DNA from: Stomoxys calcitrans
Lineage: Eukaryota; Arthropoda; Insecta; Diptera; Muscidae
Assembly (NCBI RefSeq): GCF_963082655.1
Contig: NC_081553.1
Location: 212,136,117-212,200,116, forward strand
Reading direction: 5' to 3'
DNA: 64,000 bases
Shown: piece by piece, positions 32,678 to 44,460 of the stretch
How the letters are laid out: every line of letters starts with the position of its first letter
Numbering within the stretch: position 1 is the first letter of the stretch
Notes under the pieces: model-generated
Seen by the model: only the letters and a program-made list of their open reading frames with translations
Told to the model about the DNA's origin: nothing
Database searches by the model: none
Program-made: the position numbers and the translations under genes

Positions 32678-33760
32678 TATGCCCACCACCATAGGATGCG
32701 GGTATACTAATCTAGTCATTCCCTTTGTAACACCTCGAAGATCGTCTTGACATTCTGAGTCGATCTAGCCATGTCCGTCCGTCCGTCTGTCGAAATCACG
32801 ATAGCGATCGAACGCATCAAGCTAGCCGCTTGAAATTTTGCACAGATACTTAATATCAATGTAGGTCGTTGGGGAGTGGAAATGGGCCATATCGGTTCAG
32901 ATTTGGATATAGCTCCCATATAAACCGATCTCCAGATTTGACTTCTTGAACCCCTGGAAGCCGCAATTATTGTCCGATTTGGCTTAAATTTTGCATATAG
33001 TGTTCCGTTATGGTTTCTAACAACTGTGTCAAGTACGGTCCAAATCGGTCAATAACCTGATATAGCTCCTATATAAACCGATCTCCCAATTTGACTTCTT
33101 GAGCCCCTGGAAACCTCAATTTTTGTTCGATTTGGCTGCAGTTTTATGTAATGACTTCCAATAACTCCGCTAAGTACGTTCCAAAGCGGTCTATAACCCT
33201 CCCATATAAACCGATCTCCCAATTTGACTTCTTGAGCCCCTGGAAGCCTCAATTTTTGTTCGGTTTTGCTGAAATTTTGCACAAGGTGTTCTGCTACAAC
33301 TTTCAACAACAGTGCCAAATATGGTCTATAACCTGATATAGCTCCCATATAAACCAATATCCCTATTTGAATTCTTGAGCCCTTACAAACCGCATTTTTG
33401 TCCGATTTTGCTCAAATTTTGCACGAATTGTTCTGCTATGACTTCTAATAACTGTGTCAAGTACGATCCGAATCGGTATTTACCCTGATATACCTCCCAT
33501 ATATACCCATTTCCTGATATGACTTCTTGAGTCCTCACAAGCCGCAATTTTTGTTCGATTTGGCTGAAGTATTGCCGAGGTGTCCTTTTACGACTTCCAA
33601 CAACTGTGCCAAATACAGTTCAAATCAGTCTATAACCTGATATAGCTCCCATTTAACCCATATTCTGGATCATCCTTCTTCGGTTCCTAGAAGCTTTCAA
33701 CAAAATTTATTTTGGTTGGGTTCCCAAGATTCGGCACCGCCGAACTTAGCACGCTTTTAT
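32676..33760 (+). mobile_element. INE-1-like family B, copy 1
   Basis: Begins TGTATGCCCACCACCATAGG, with GTATACTAATCTAGTCATTC, GTAACACCTCGAAGATCG and CATGTCCGTCCGTCCGTC, then TCACGATAGCGATCGAACGC. The core uses GATATAGCTCCCATATAAACC units (32906 and 33059 are 153 bp apart; later units carry deletions). The 3' end is CGGCACCGCCGAACTTAGC and ACGCTTTTAT, with the stem TTCGGC/GCCGAA. Confidence 0.8.
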
Positions 33761-34060
33761 GGTACATGGTACTCGAGATCTTGAATTCAAGAATAGAACG
33801 AAAACTTTGAACAAACTCCAAGCATACGAAAAATGGCCCAAATGGGATTATATTTCTATAAAAGGGCCATATAGACCAATTCCCCGATTCAAGGTCTTGA
33901 GCTCATTACAGCAAATTTGATACTCTAAGAAATTTTTGGTCCCTTCATGTCTGATATGCCATAGATCGGAGCATATTATATAAATTTTTTCCTATGGATA
34001 TATTTCCCGATTTCCAATATCAAACGCTTAAAAGACTCATTAATAATGCGACTTGAGAAA
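33761..34060 (+). mobile_element. Decayed INE-1-like core
   Basis: Contains GGGCCATATAGACCAATTCC and CGATTCAAGGTCTTGAGCTC, which resemble a core unit, followed by less clear sequence. No ends are present. Confidence 0.45.
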
Positions 34061-35039
34061 TGTTCCCTGTAAATAAGGATTTGTTAATATTACCACTAAA
34101 TTCAAATAAATATAAGACTCTGGCAACCCTGTCCCTATTCCATGTTTTATGGACAACAAAATAGCCACAAAAAAAAAAAACGCATAATAAAATCTTAGAT
34201 TACAAAGAGATGTACTCACGTCTATCTGCTTGCTGGTCTTTCCTGGCTATGGCTTTTGTTTTTGTCTTCACCATGGCCTTTGACATCTCTGCATAATGTG
34301 TCCATGGGTGTGTGTGTGTGTGCGTTTGCGTACAGATAGCACCCACTATGAAATCTCTTAAAGCAAATCCTTCGAATCTTATGCTGCTATAGCCTGTAGA
34401 CTGCCCTTGTCTACAGTCGACCAGTACAACGACGTGCCATGCCATCAAGGTGGCTTAAGGATAACAGGAGGAAATAAATGAATGAATGAATGAATGACGG
34501 ACTAAATGAACTTGGAGCAAAAGTGGCATCAACATGGTTAGCAGCCATGTTGCTTCACCTTGCACCAGCTACACCATAGTATCGTTGACAATGGCACCGA
34601 GATTTAGAAAGAGGATATCTACTTGGCTTTTAAGATGCTTGCCTTGGCGCGTAAAGAGACAAACTTGAGTCTTAGTATCTTTTAGCCCTTTGGGTTGGCA
34701 GCAGACTTGGTTAGCTGTCTCTTTTTACTTGTCACGGCTTGCATTCTTCACAGGATATCGTGATAGTACTGAGGTTCCTTGTATCCTTGTGGAATTCATA
34801 AAATTTGCATTGTATAAAATTTGATAGTCACTTTGTCATGTTGTTGCCATTTTGCTGTTATTGTTGAAAGTTTTCTCAGTTTTAAGCAGTGGTTAAGCTG
34901 CAACTTTAGTTCACCCTCTTCGGTGAGTGGGTGACAAGAGCTACAGTGTTTCAAATGTCGAACAATGATTATTTGGGAGATTGGTTTTTATTACAGCTAC
35001 ATCCAGATAGCTTTCAATCTAGGCCATAGTTAGCAGGTA
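34061..35039. other. Unique spacer with short microsatellites
   Basis: A (GT)n tract lies at about 34307-34325 and (GAAT)n at about 34474-34496. No gene evidence. Confidence 0.5.
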
Positions 35040-35770
35040 TTTCGAATGGTGGTATGAAAACGCGCCGAAGACTTTAAATCCGGACTTGGGGAGCTTTGAC
35101 AGATTTATTCAATAAAGACCAATCTGGACTGTATTTTATACGGATATTGAAGGCCATTATAAAAATTTCATTAAAATCGGGTAATAAATGACGTCTATGT
35201 AGGGCCAAGTTCTTAAATCGGAAGTTCGGTATACGGGATTGAACAAATTTCATTAAAATCGGATAATAAATGCCAGGATAAGGCCGCCGTAGCGCAGAGG
35301 TTGGCATGTCCGCCAATGACGCCGAACACCTTTATCATTGAGCTTTAACTTGAATCGGACTGCACTCATAGATAGGTGTGAAGTTTGCCCCTGTTCCTAA
35401 GTGGAATTTTCATGGACAAAATTTGCATTTTGGATAATACATGCGGTCTTTTTTGAGCCAAATCCTTAAATCGGAACGGCATACAAGCACATGACAGCCA
35501 TATTCAAATACAGACTGATCTGGGCCGTATTTGGCAAGGGGTTTAACATAACTCTATGGACCATCATAGTAAAGTAGATTGCTAACACAAACCACTGTGC
35601 TTATTATCAGTGAAATCGGTTTATAAACCCGGCTATTATGGCCCTATGTCCTTAGATCGGGAGATCGGTCTTTATAGCGGCTATATCATGATATAGCCCG
35701 ATAAAGTCCATCTTCTAAAACAACATGCCTATGAATAAAGTAAGAATCTGTGAAAAGTTTCAGCTCACCA
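35040..35770 (-). mobile_element. INE-1-like family A, copy 6, interrupted by a SINE
   Basis: Minus-oriented core units lie on both sides of the SINE at 35280-35437, for example AAAATCGGGTAATAAATGAC at left and CTTAGATCGGGAGATCGGTC at right. At the element's 5' side, AATCTGTGAAAAGTTTCAGC is followed by pyrimidine-rich minisatellite, so the 5' block is missing. Confidence 0.65.
35280..35437 (+). repeat. tRNA-derived SINE with internal deletion
   Basis: The head GCCGTAGCGCAGAGGTTGGC (A box) and GTCCGCCAATGACGCCGAAC jumps directly to TTATCATTGAGCTTTAACTT and the 3' tail, ending ATGGACAAAATTTGCATTTT. The B box and about 150 bp of body are deleted. Confidence 0.8.
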
Positions 35771-35871
35771 TCCTCCGCCTATCCTCCTAATATTCTATAT
35801 ATATCCTCCGTCTCTTTGCCTATTTTCTTCCGATTATGTTCCGTCTGTCTATTCTTTGTTTATCCTCCGCC
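35767..35871 (+). repeat. Degenerate pyrimidine-rich repeat, left of family B copy 2
   Basis: Repeats of the type CCTCCGCCTATCCTCC and TTCCGTCTGTCTATTC are present. Similar sequence resumes at 36475, suggesting one array split by the element between. Confidence 0.6.
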
Positions 35872-36451
35872 TTTTTATACCCACCAGCATAGGATGGGGG
35901 TATACTAATCTAGTCATTCCGTTTGTAACACCTGGAAACATTCGTCTAAGTCCCCATATACATATTCTTAATCGTCTCGTCGTTCTGAATCGAACTAGCC
36001 ATGTCCGTCCGCCCGTCTGCCGAAATCACGATAGAGGTCAAGCGCGTAAAGCTAGCCCCTTGAAATTTTGCACAGATACTTAACATCGATGTGGGGGGTT
36101 AGGGATTGAAAATGGGCCAAAAATATAGCTCCGATAGAAATTTTGCATGTAGTGTTCTGTTATGATCTTCAACAACTGTGCCAAATACGGTCCAAATCGG
36201 TCTATAACCTGATATAGCCCCCATATAAACCGGTCGCCCGATTTGACTTCTTAAGCCTTTACAAGCCGCAATTTTTGCCCGATTTGGCGGAAATTTTGCA
36301 CGTAGTAGTTTGTTATGATTTCCAACAACTGTGCCAAGTACGACCAAAATTAGTGTATAAACTGATATGGCTCCCATGTAAACCGGTCTCTCGATCATCC
36401 TTGTTCGGTTCCTAGAAGCTTTAATTTTTGCTGGTTTTACAAAAGTTTGGT
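35872..36451 (+). mobile_element. INE-1-like family B, copy 2
   Basis: Begins TTTTTATACCCACCAGCATA, with GTATACTAATCTAGTCATTC, TTGTAACACCTGGAAAC, CATGTCCGTCCGCCCGTC, a short core (CTGATATAGCCCCCATATAA, CTGATATGGCTCCCATGTAA) and the 3' segment CCTAGAAGCTTTAATTTTTG. The final hairpin is not present, so the 3' end is truncated or decayed. Confidence 0.78.
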
Positions 36452-36469
36452 ATATAAAAGTTATGTATG

Positions 36470-36887
36470 TATAAATATTTAGCAGAATCCGTCTATTCTC
36501 CTGTTACCATACATCGATACTCCGCTTATTCTTCTCCTTTTTTTGCAAATCCCCTTCTCATTTCCCGCCTATTCTCTGCCTTTCCTCCATCAATCCCCCG
36601 TCGTTCCTTCGTCTATACTCCATATATCCTTCTTCTCCCCTCCTTTTATCCACTGACTATCCTCAACCTATCCTTCATCAATCCTTCGTCTATTCGGCGT
36701 CTATCCTCAGTCTGTCCTCGACCTATACTCCGTCTATTTTCCGTAAACCATTTGTTTATCCTCGTCTTTTATTGTCCTATCTTTCATCTATCCTTCGTTT
36801 ATTCTCCGTCTCTGCACCTTCTCAGCTCCGTGTCCCTTTCGTCTTTCATTCGTCTATTCTTTGCCTTCCTCCCATCTTTTCCCCTTC
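36470..36887 (+). repeat. Degenerate pyrimidine-rich repeat, right of family B copy 2
   Basis: Loose tandem repeats such as TATTCTCCTGTT, CTATCCTCAGTC and TATTCTCCGTCTCTG become regular at 36888. This is the diverged flank of the 11-bp minisatellite. Confidence 0.65.
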
Positions 36888-37327
36888 TTCCCTCCGCCTT
36901 CCCTCCGCCTTCCCTCCGCCTTCCCTCCGCCTTCCCTCCGCCTTCCCTCCGCCTTCCCTCCGCCTTCCCTCCGCCTTCCCTCCGCCTTCCCTCCGCCTTC
37001 CCTCCGCCTTCCCTCCGCCTTCCCTCCGCCTTCCCTCCGCCTTCCCTCCGCCTTCCCTCCGCCTTCCCTCCGCCTTCCCTCCGCCTTCCCTCCGCCTTCC
37101 TCCGCCTTCCCTCCGCCTTCCCTCCGCCTTCCCTCCGCCTTCCCTCCGCCTTCCCTCCGCCTTCCCTCCGCCTTCCCTCCGCCTTCCCTCCGCCTTCCTC
37201 CGCCTTCCCTCCGCCTTCCCTCCGCCTTCCCTCCGCCTTCCCTCCGCCTTCGCTCCGCCTTCGCTCCGCCTTCGCTCCGCCTTCGCTCCGCCTTCGCTCC
37301 GCCTTCGCTCTGCCTTCGCTCCGCCTT
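36888..37327 (+). repeat. 11-bp minisatellite CCTTCCCTCCG, about 40 copies
   Basis: A near-perfect array of CCTTCCCTCCG, with two units one base short (about 37099 and 37195). From about 37250 to 37327 the unit is uniformly CCTTCGCTCCG (C to G), a local homogenised variant. The minus strand is G-rich, with GG and GGG runs every few bases. The long frames of Pro/Ser/Arg/Leu repeats here (up to 330 codons) are not a gene. Confidence 0.95.
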
Positions 37328-37660
37328 AACCTTCTGCCATATTTCGTTAATTCTTCTCTCTCTCATATTTGGTCCATATTTCATTCATCCTTTGTTCTTC
37401 TACCGACGACTTCTCCTTTATCACCATTCCTACACCGTTTTTCCTCCAGCCAACCTTAATTAAACCTATGCCCATATTCTATTCCCCATCCATTGCTACC
37501 ATCACCCGTCAACCCTCCATCCAATCTTCGTCTTTAGTTCGTTTACTCTCCCTTTATCTTCCATAAGTAGTTCGTAATCCCAGTTCTGGTCAGGCTTAAG
37601 ACTAACTAATAGGACCAAATATTTAGTAAAGACCCCTCTGCAATATAAAACAATGCCCCA
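37328..37660. other. Pyrimidine-rich flank and unique spacer
   Basis: The pyrimidine bias fades out by about 37565. No gene motif is seen. Confidence 0.5.
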
Positions 37661-37671
37661 TTTCGATCCAC
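37661..37671. repeat. Target-site duplication, left copy
   Basis: TTTCGATCCAC is repeated exactly at 37960-37970 on the other side of the SINE. An 11-bp direct repeat is what LINE-driven target-primed insertion leaves. Confidence 0.75.
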
Positions 37672-37959
37672 TACCACCGTAGGCCCCGTAGCACATAGAT
37701 TAGCACGTCCGCCTATGACGCTTCACGCTTGGGTGGTTATCCCCTCCTAATGCTGGCGACTTTTGTGAGGTACTTTGCCATATAAAAATTTCTCCCCAAA
37801 GAGGTGTCGCTCTGCGGTACGCCGTTCGGACTCGACTATAAAAAAGGAGGTCCCTTATCATTGAGCTTAAAATTGGATCGGACAGCACCCACTGATTTGT
37901 AAGAAGTTTGCCCGAGTTCCTTAATGGAATGTTAATGGGAAAAATTTGCATTTGCTCCG
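37672..37959 (+). repeat. tRNA-derived SINE with target-site duplications
   Basis: The head (CCCCGTAGCACATAGATTAG, mutated A box) lacks the B box because of a deletion after GACGCTTCACGCTTGGGTGG. The body includes CTCCTAATGCTGGCGACTTT, AGAGGTGTCGCTCTGCGG and GGAGGTCCCTTATCATTGAG, and the tail ends in AAAAATTTGCATTTGC. It is bounded by identical 11-bp repeats. Confidence 0.88.
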
Positions 37960-37970
37960 TTTCGATCCAC
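37960..37970. repeat. Target-site duplication, right copy
   Basis: TTTCGATCCAC matches 37661-37671. Confidence 0.75.
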
Positions 37971-39478
37971 CCATGGACCATTCTTAAATCCATGCAAATG
38001 ATGTCAAGCACAGACAGTTGATTTTTTTTTAGAAAATATGTACGAATACAGCCTAATGTTCCGCCTCCAAGGTAGTATGTGTGAAGCCTGTACTTGTAAA
38101 CAATTGTTGTTGGTAGCTACTTTTCCCCATGTTGTTTGAACGGTTGTTTTCGCCCACTGTCTTTCTTGAGGGTATTGTTAAACCGAGACTCTTAATGCTA
38201 TAAAAAGTTAATAAAACAAAATCATGGCGTAGTATGATGAAGCCGTTTAAAATTTCCCCTTCTTCCAGTGGGAAGGCGGGAGGTAAACACCAATTTGAAA
38301 TGTGCGAACCATGAGCCAAACTTAAAGTCCAAAAAGACAGACCAAACTGACACAAGCAAACAGGCTGACATACAGCGAGACAATAACTCGCAGAGCAACT
38401 AACCTAAGAACAATTGTTTAAAATAGGGAAAATTCAATGGAAGCCAACAACCGCCACACCATCAACAGCACCAAGCAGGCAACCAAACGAAATCAAGGAG
38501 AAGAGGAGAGGCCAGGAGAGCTTAGAGTGAAGTGAAAAAGTTTTTGTGTTATTTCTATTTTTGTTTTTATTTTTGCTCGTTTAAATGTTTTCCCCAGAAG
38601 TTAAATAATAGCATTGTGGCACCATGGCAACAGCACTCCCAGCAGTGCTGGCAGCAGAGCCATAAGCAGCAGCAGCAGCAGCAACAGCCACAGCAGTAGT
38701 AGAAAAGTTGCCGAATAATTTACGCAAAACAGTTTCAAAATGAATTATGAAACATTTGAAATCATTAAATTTTGTCATATCGCAGACAATCTATGGGATT
38801 TTCATTATAATGCCCCCCCTGCCGCAGCTGCCTTTGCAATAATGGTATGAGGAAAGAAATTATTGTTTGGACAAACACTTAAAAAATGGCAAGTGGAAAA
38901 AGTTGTTGATGCTGCATCCTTAATGAGACATTTCAAACTATGATTGTTTTTGTGTGCCATTGCGAGGACTCGGACTTGGAAGCCATGGTAGATGATTTAA
39001 TTAAGAATTTCCTAAGAATCCCAACAACTTTATTGCAGTGCTTTTTGAAATGAATGGCATTTTAGAGAAAATAAATGAGCCGAGGTAATTTTCATTGTAA
39101 AGGAGTTGTGTAGGTTTTCCCCCTTTGAGGATGAATGAAGCATAGCAATTTTCCATAGAACCAGACAATGGTCAGATTTCAGCAAATTTTTGGTCCCTAG
39201 AGGCTAAGGTGTGTATTTTGTGAGTGGAAGTAGTAAAGTTGTTATATTTAGTTAAGGGGAATGGTAAAAACCTCGTTTTTTATAAATACTTCACAATGGT
39301 AAGAGTCATTGAGGCGTTTCTCAAACGATTTTGATCAAAGTTTGAAATGTTGAGTTATATCGCCCCTCGTCATCGAAATGCTATTAAGCTTTATTATTGA
39401 TTTTGAGAAAAGTAGAAGGGCATATTTGCTACTTCAACAAGTCAAATTAATGAAATGGCTTACATTTCCTCAATGATC
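37971..39478. other. Unique spacer
   Basis: No gene or dispersed repeat recognised. A CAGCAGCAGCAGCAGCAACA tract occurs at about 38667-38690. Character is intronic or intergenic. Confidence 0.5.
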
Positions 39479-40860
39479 CTGAAACCTCATGCCATAAAGC
39501 CAAAAAAAAAACTGGACTGAGCTAAAATAATTCAAAATTGGCGGCTAAATCTTGTTCCACTATTCGTATAGCTCCCATGAAAACAGATTTCTTGACTTCT
39601 TGGCTTCGTCAGCCAACAGAAGGAGTTGTTGGATGCCACACTTTCGGACTTGGCAAACCTTCTCCCTTATCACCATTGTCGATGCTAGTTTTCGGAGATG
39701 GGTGTACCGATTTTAGCGAAGTTTAGTATGCCATATTATGGTACCTCAAAAACACAAATGGGGGGACGCCCCATCCCACAACCCTCCCGAACGGACAATA
39801 ATCCTGAAACCACGTGCCATAAAGCCACAAAAACTGGTCTGAGCTCAACTAACTCAAAATTGGCAACCAAATTTAGTTACACTTCTCGTAGAGCTTCCCT
39901 GAAAACAGATTTCTTGACTTCTTGGCTTCATCAGCCAACAGAAGGCGTTGTTGGATGCCACACTTTCGGACTTGGCGGACCCTCTCCCTTATCACCATTT
40001 TCGAAAACGCCGAAACTCGGAGATGGGTTCACTGATTTAAGCGAAATTTTGTATGCCATCTTATGGTACCCCAAAAACAAAAAATGGGGGGACGCCCCAC
40101 CCAAAGCCCACACGAACGGACATGTTAACCGATTGGGACAATATGGGTATCAAATAAAAGGTATTTAAGAGTAGATTACGAAATTGGTATAAAAATGTCA
40201 ACCTAAGTGTCGGGGGGTCCCCCAGCCCCAAAAACCTCCCGACAGGACACTTTTACCGCTTTTGGCAATATGGGTATCAAATGAAAGGCATTTAAAAGTA
40301 GGATATAAAGCAGATATAAAATTTATTCCTTCATGTCTGAGGGGAAGCCCCAAAAGCCCCCAACAGGACATTGTTGCCCATTGGGACAATATGGATACCA
40401 AAATTTGAAATCTGTTTTATGACCAAGTATTGCAGGAACACCTCATGTCATTAACTCCCCCTAAATCACACATATATAGCGACTTAGCAATATGTAGCTC
40501 AAGTGTGGTTTTTGGGAGTAGAGTGTGAATCTGATATCCACTTTCGGGGTAAAGAGTTTGGCTACTGCAATTCACCACCAAAACCGAGAGAATTAAGTAG
40601 ATCTAACACTCAAACTTTAATGGGCGGACCCTGCCCTTATCCTTTTTGTTTTAAACCCCAGATCTCGGAGATGGGTCGGGAAATTTAAGCGAAATTTGGT
40701 TTGTTTATAATAGCTCACATGGGTGATATAGCAATATAAAGCTCAAATGAAAGGTATTTGGGAGTATAGCACTAATATGATATCCACATTGGGGCGAAAT
40801 ATCTGTAAGGCCGTAGCAGCACCCCCAAACAGAACTTATTTCCTGACCGTGCAAGTTAAG
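39479..40860 (+). repeat. Tandem repeat field, about 324-bp unit, then degenerate units
   Basis: CCTGAAACC(T/A)C(A/G)TGCCATAAAG occurs at 39479 and 39803, an offset of 324 bp, and the following sequence (GATTTCTTGACTTCTTGGCT, GTTGGATGCCACACTTTCGG, ATGGGGGGACGCCCCA) is repeated. After about 40130, shorter diverged units carry CAATATGGGTATCAAATGAA-like motifs (about 40140, 40267, 40388, 40730). Frames such as the 156-codon one at 39698 are not conserved between units. Family not recognised. Confidence 0.7.
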
Positions 40861-41176
40861 GGCTCAGATAAATTAGGAGAGTGAAAGAAGGCGCAACGGA
40901 GCAGGCCCTGTCCAGCTAATTCCAAATATAAAACCTACCATACTTCAATTCATGTGTGAGTTGTTCTGAGGCACCTGTGACGATTAGGTCAGCATGTCGG
41001 CCAATGTTGACTTTGCGAGGATTGTGTTGTGTAAAATATGGTTGATGTGGTTAAAACCCTAAATAGAGTAAAATTGCAATCTAAAGCAGTTGCCGCAAGC
41101 AATGACTAAGAGAATGACTGTTTCAAATAAGGAGCTAAATCAAGTTATGGGCCGATATGAACCAAAATTCAGTCTG
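40861..41176. other. Spacer
   Basis: No motif recognised. Confidence 0.4.
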
Positions 41177-42445
41177 GCATATCCGGGAAGGCCCAATTCT
41201 CTCTAGGACGCATAGTTAATGAGATACAGCCATTTTAAGCTTTCCAAGTTTCCAATTTTAATGGATTTTCACCGAAGTTCCGAATTTTTTGGTGGAGCCA
41301 CGAATTAAGGCCCATTTCCCTCTAGGGCGCATAGTTAAGGAGATACAGCCATTTTCAGTTTTCCAAGTGAAATTTAAATTTTTAATGGATTTTCAACGAA
41401 ATTCCGAATATTTTGGATGGAGTCACGAATTAAGGCCCATTTCCCGCTAGGACGCATAGTAAATGAGATACAGCCAATTTAAGCTTTCCAAGTGAAATAT
41501 CGATTTTTAATGGAATCACGAATTAAAGCCCATTTCCCCCTTGGAGATACAGCCATTTTAAGTTTTCCCAGTGAAATTTCGATTGTCAATGGATATTTGA
41601 TGAAATTACAAATTTTTTGATGGAGTCATGAATTAAGGCCCATTTCCCTCTAGGACGCATAGTTAAGGAGATACAGCTATTTTAAGTTTTCCAAATGAAA
41701 TTTCGTTTTTTACTGGATTTTCAAGGAAATTTCGAATTTTTGATGGAGTCACGAATTAAGGCCCATTTCCCTCTAGGATGCATAGTTAAGGAGATATAGC
41801 CATTTTAAGTTTTCCAAGTGAAATTTCGATTGTTAATGGATGGAGTCACGAATTAAGGCCCATTTCCCTCTAGGATGCATAGTTAAGGAGATGCAGCCAT
41901 TTTAAGTTTCTCAAGTGAAATTTCGATTTTTAATAGATTTTCAAAGAAAATCCGAATTTTTTTGATGGAGTCACGAATTAAACCCATTTCCCTCTAGGAC
42001 GCATAATTAAGGAGATACAGCCATTTTAAGTTTTCCAAATGAAATTTCGATTTTTAATGGATTTTCGATGAGATTACTAATTTTTTCAGGGACTTACGAA
42101 TTAAGGCCCACTTCCCTCTAGGACGCATAGTTAAGAAGATACAGCCATTTTAAGTTTTCCATGTAAAATTTGGATTTTTTATAAATTTTCAATGAAATTC
42201 CGAATTTTGTGATGGAATCACGAATTAGTGCCCATTTCCAAGTGAAATTTTGATTTTAAATGGATTTTCAATGGAATTCCGAATTCTTCAAGGACTTACG
42301 AATTAAGGCTCATTTCCCTCTAGGACGCATAGTTAAGGAGATACAGCCATTTTAAGTTTTCCAAGTGAAATTTCGATTTTTAATGGATTTTCAATGAAAT
42401 TCCGAATTTTTTTATGGAGTCACGAATTAGAGCCCATTTCCCTCT
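41177..42445 (+). repeat. About 124-bp tandem repeat, 11-12 units
   Basis: Units have the order GAGTCACGAATTAAGGCCCA, TTTCCCTCTAGGACGCATAG, TTAAGGAGATACAGCCATTT, TAAGTTTTCCAAGTGAAATT, TCGATTTTTAATGGATTTTC, AATGAAATTCCGAATTTTTT. Unit landmarks (CCCATTTCC) recur near 41311, 41434, 41528, 41639, 41761, 41849, 41982, 42106, 42230, 42307 and 42432. Most steps are about 120-125 bp; some units are shortened. Confidence 0.88.
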
Positions 42446-43956
42446 TATCTGTATGTTTTCTTTGCATCCGTTTACCTTTTTTCTTTGCCTGTCATCTGTT
42501 TGTCTTTGAATCTGTTGTCACTTCCCACCATTCATTTTTTCTGTGAAAGGATCTTCTCCTTGTCCTTTGTGAGTCCGACTATGTATTGTTTGTTCTCTCC
42601 GTCCATCTGCAAATTCATTCTTCTAAATGGATTTCATTCTCTGTTTTTTTCTTCTTTCTCTTGCCAGGCCATCATTTTCTCGCCATTCTGCTCCTGTTTA
42701 TCTATTTGAGTTTATTCACGTCGTTTTAATCTAGTTATTTGGTCCGTCCTTACACCGCTTTATTCTCCCTTGGAGTATCCTTTAATTCTTGTCTTTCCTC
42801 CGAATATTTCTTCGTCTTCGCCTTTGTCTGCTTTTTTTCCGTCTGTATTGCTTTAGGTTAGTACCTCCTCTCGTTTTTTCAGACATTCTGTGATTGTTTC
42901 AATCATGTGCCTCTAGCCTCTTTAAAGGACATACAATTTTGCTCCGCTTGAATATTAATGTTCTCGTCTTTCATGTCATTAACTAATTTGCCAATCTATA
43001 CATCCTACTTTACATCATCTTCACCTAACTAACCATCATTTGGGGTATTACATTTCATCCGTAGCCATTAAGTTATGCCCTTTTTTCGGGAGAATTTCAT
43101 TTGAGATGTCCTTTCAATGCAAAATATATAAATTATAAATTTCCCAATCTTTAGTAGGCCATTTTGGACAATTAACCAATTTCAATTCAATCCGATTCTT
43201 GGATTTTAATCTTCCTAATCATTGTAATTAGATAAGGGATACGATTTACGAGGCACAATTAAAACAATTACTTTACGCTTCCTTGAATGCAATAACAGGA
43301 GAGAATGGGAATATTTATTACCATTTAATTAGAGGGTTATTGGGCTAAATCAAATTTATTTATTTATCCATTTGTTTGGACCAATTTTGCTTTTTTTTTG
43401 TTTTCTGGCTGGTTAGTTGGCGGGTTTACGATGCCAATTAAAGAGGCCCAAAATTTAATTTATAATGCTGGGAATACTTCAAACAAACCCAACAATGAGA
43501 CAGGCGGCCAGTCTGGCAGTCAAGCGTATTTGGTTAAAAGCTATACCAAATAACAACAATCGTTGATGGAATACCAAATAAGCCTTTTATTACCAAAACG
43601 ATGGCGACGAGGACGAAAATGCCGACTACAATGACGACCTATAAAAAATCAGAAAATGCTAACCAGCAGGGGAGAGATATAATCAAAGAGGAAGAGAGAG
43701 AGAGAGGGAGGGAAAGAGAGGAAGAAGGACAGTAAAATGATTGATGCCACAAATTCCAGTAGACTGCCAATATCTTTGACATTGGTAATGTGAATAAAAA
43801 GAAGTTAGGAAAGGAAAAGGTGCAGCAGTTACGACTATAATCATTACTACTTCTTCTTTCGCTATCATTAGGGAACCCATGGGAGTATTGGCGCAAAAAA
43901 GTTGCGACAAGTGACAGCTTGTCTAAGGAAACTGTGTAATTAATGATCTAGTAATT
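42446..43956. other. Unique spacer, pyrimidine-rich at left
   Basis: 42446-42850 is T/C-rich with loose TCCGTC/TTTGTC phrases. The rest is AT-rich without repeats, apart from a GAGAGAGAGAGAGGGAGGG tract at about 43693. No gene evidence. Confidence 0.5.
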
Positions 43957-44123
<167 letters not shown>

Positions 44124-44436
44124 GTTGCAAAAAAACTTGCTCATGAACATTCCACCAAGGAACAGGGGAAAACTTCTCACATATCACCGAATGCAGTCTG
44201 ATTCAAGTTAAAGCTCAATGATACGGGGTCTCATTTTTATAGCCGAGTCCGAACGGCGTGCCGCAGTGCGACACCTCTTGGGAGAGAAGTTTTACAAGAC
44301 ATAGTTCCCCACAAATGTTGCCAGCCTTAGGAGGGGAAAATCACCGCTGAAAAGTTTTCTTATGGTCTCGGCAAGATTCGAACCCAGACGTTCAGCGTCA
44401 TAGGCGGACATGCTAACCTCTGCGCTACGGTGGCCT
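44124..44436 (-). repeat. tRNA-derived SINE, near complete
   Basis: On the minus strand the head reads GGCCACCGTAGCGCAGAGG (perfect A-box region) and GTCCGCCTATGACGCTGAAC, then GTCTGGGTTCGAATCTTGCC with a near-consensus B box. The body has GAGGTGTCGCACTGCGGCAC and the tail CCTTGGTGGAATGTTCATG. Adjacent bases repeat GGTGGCC at the 5' side. It lies at the edge of the (TAAG)n array. Confidence 0.87.
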
Positions 44437-44460
44437 CCGGTGGCCTAATCAATACAACAT

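Noticed and set aside
36467..37459. 330-codon Pro/Ser/Arg/Leu-rich reading frame
   Set aside because: It is the direct reading of an 11-bp minisatellite; all three forward frames and one reverse frame are open for the same reason.
39698..40168. 156-codon frame rich in Thr/Ser/Pro
   Set aside because: Lies over a 324-bp tandem repeat and is not conserved between the two units.
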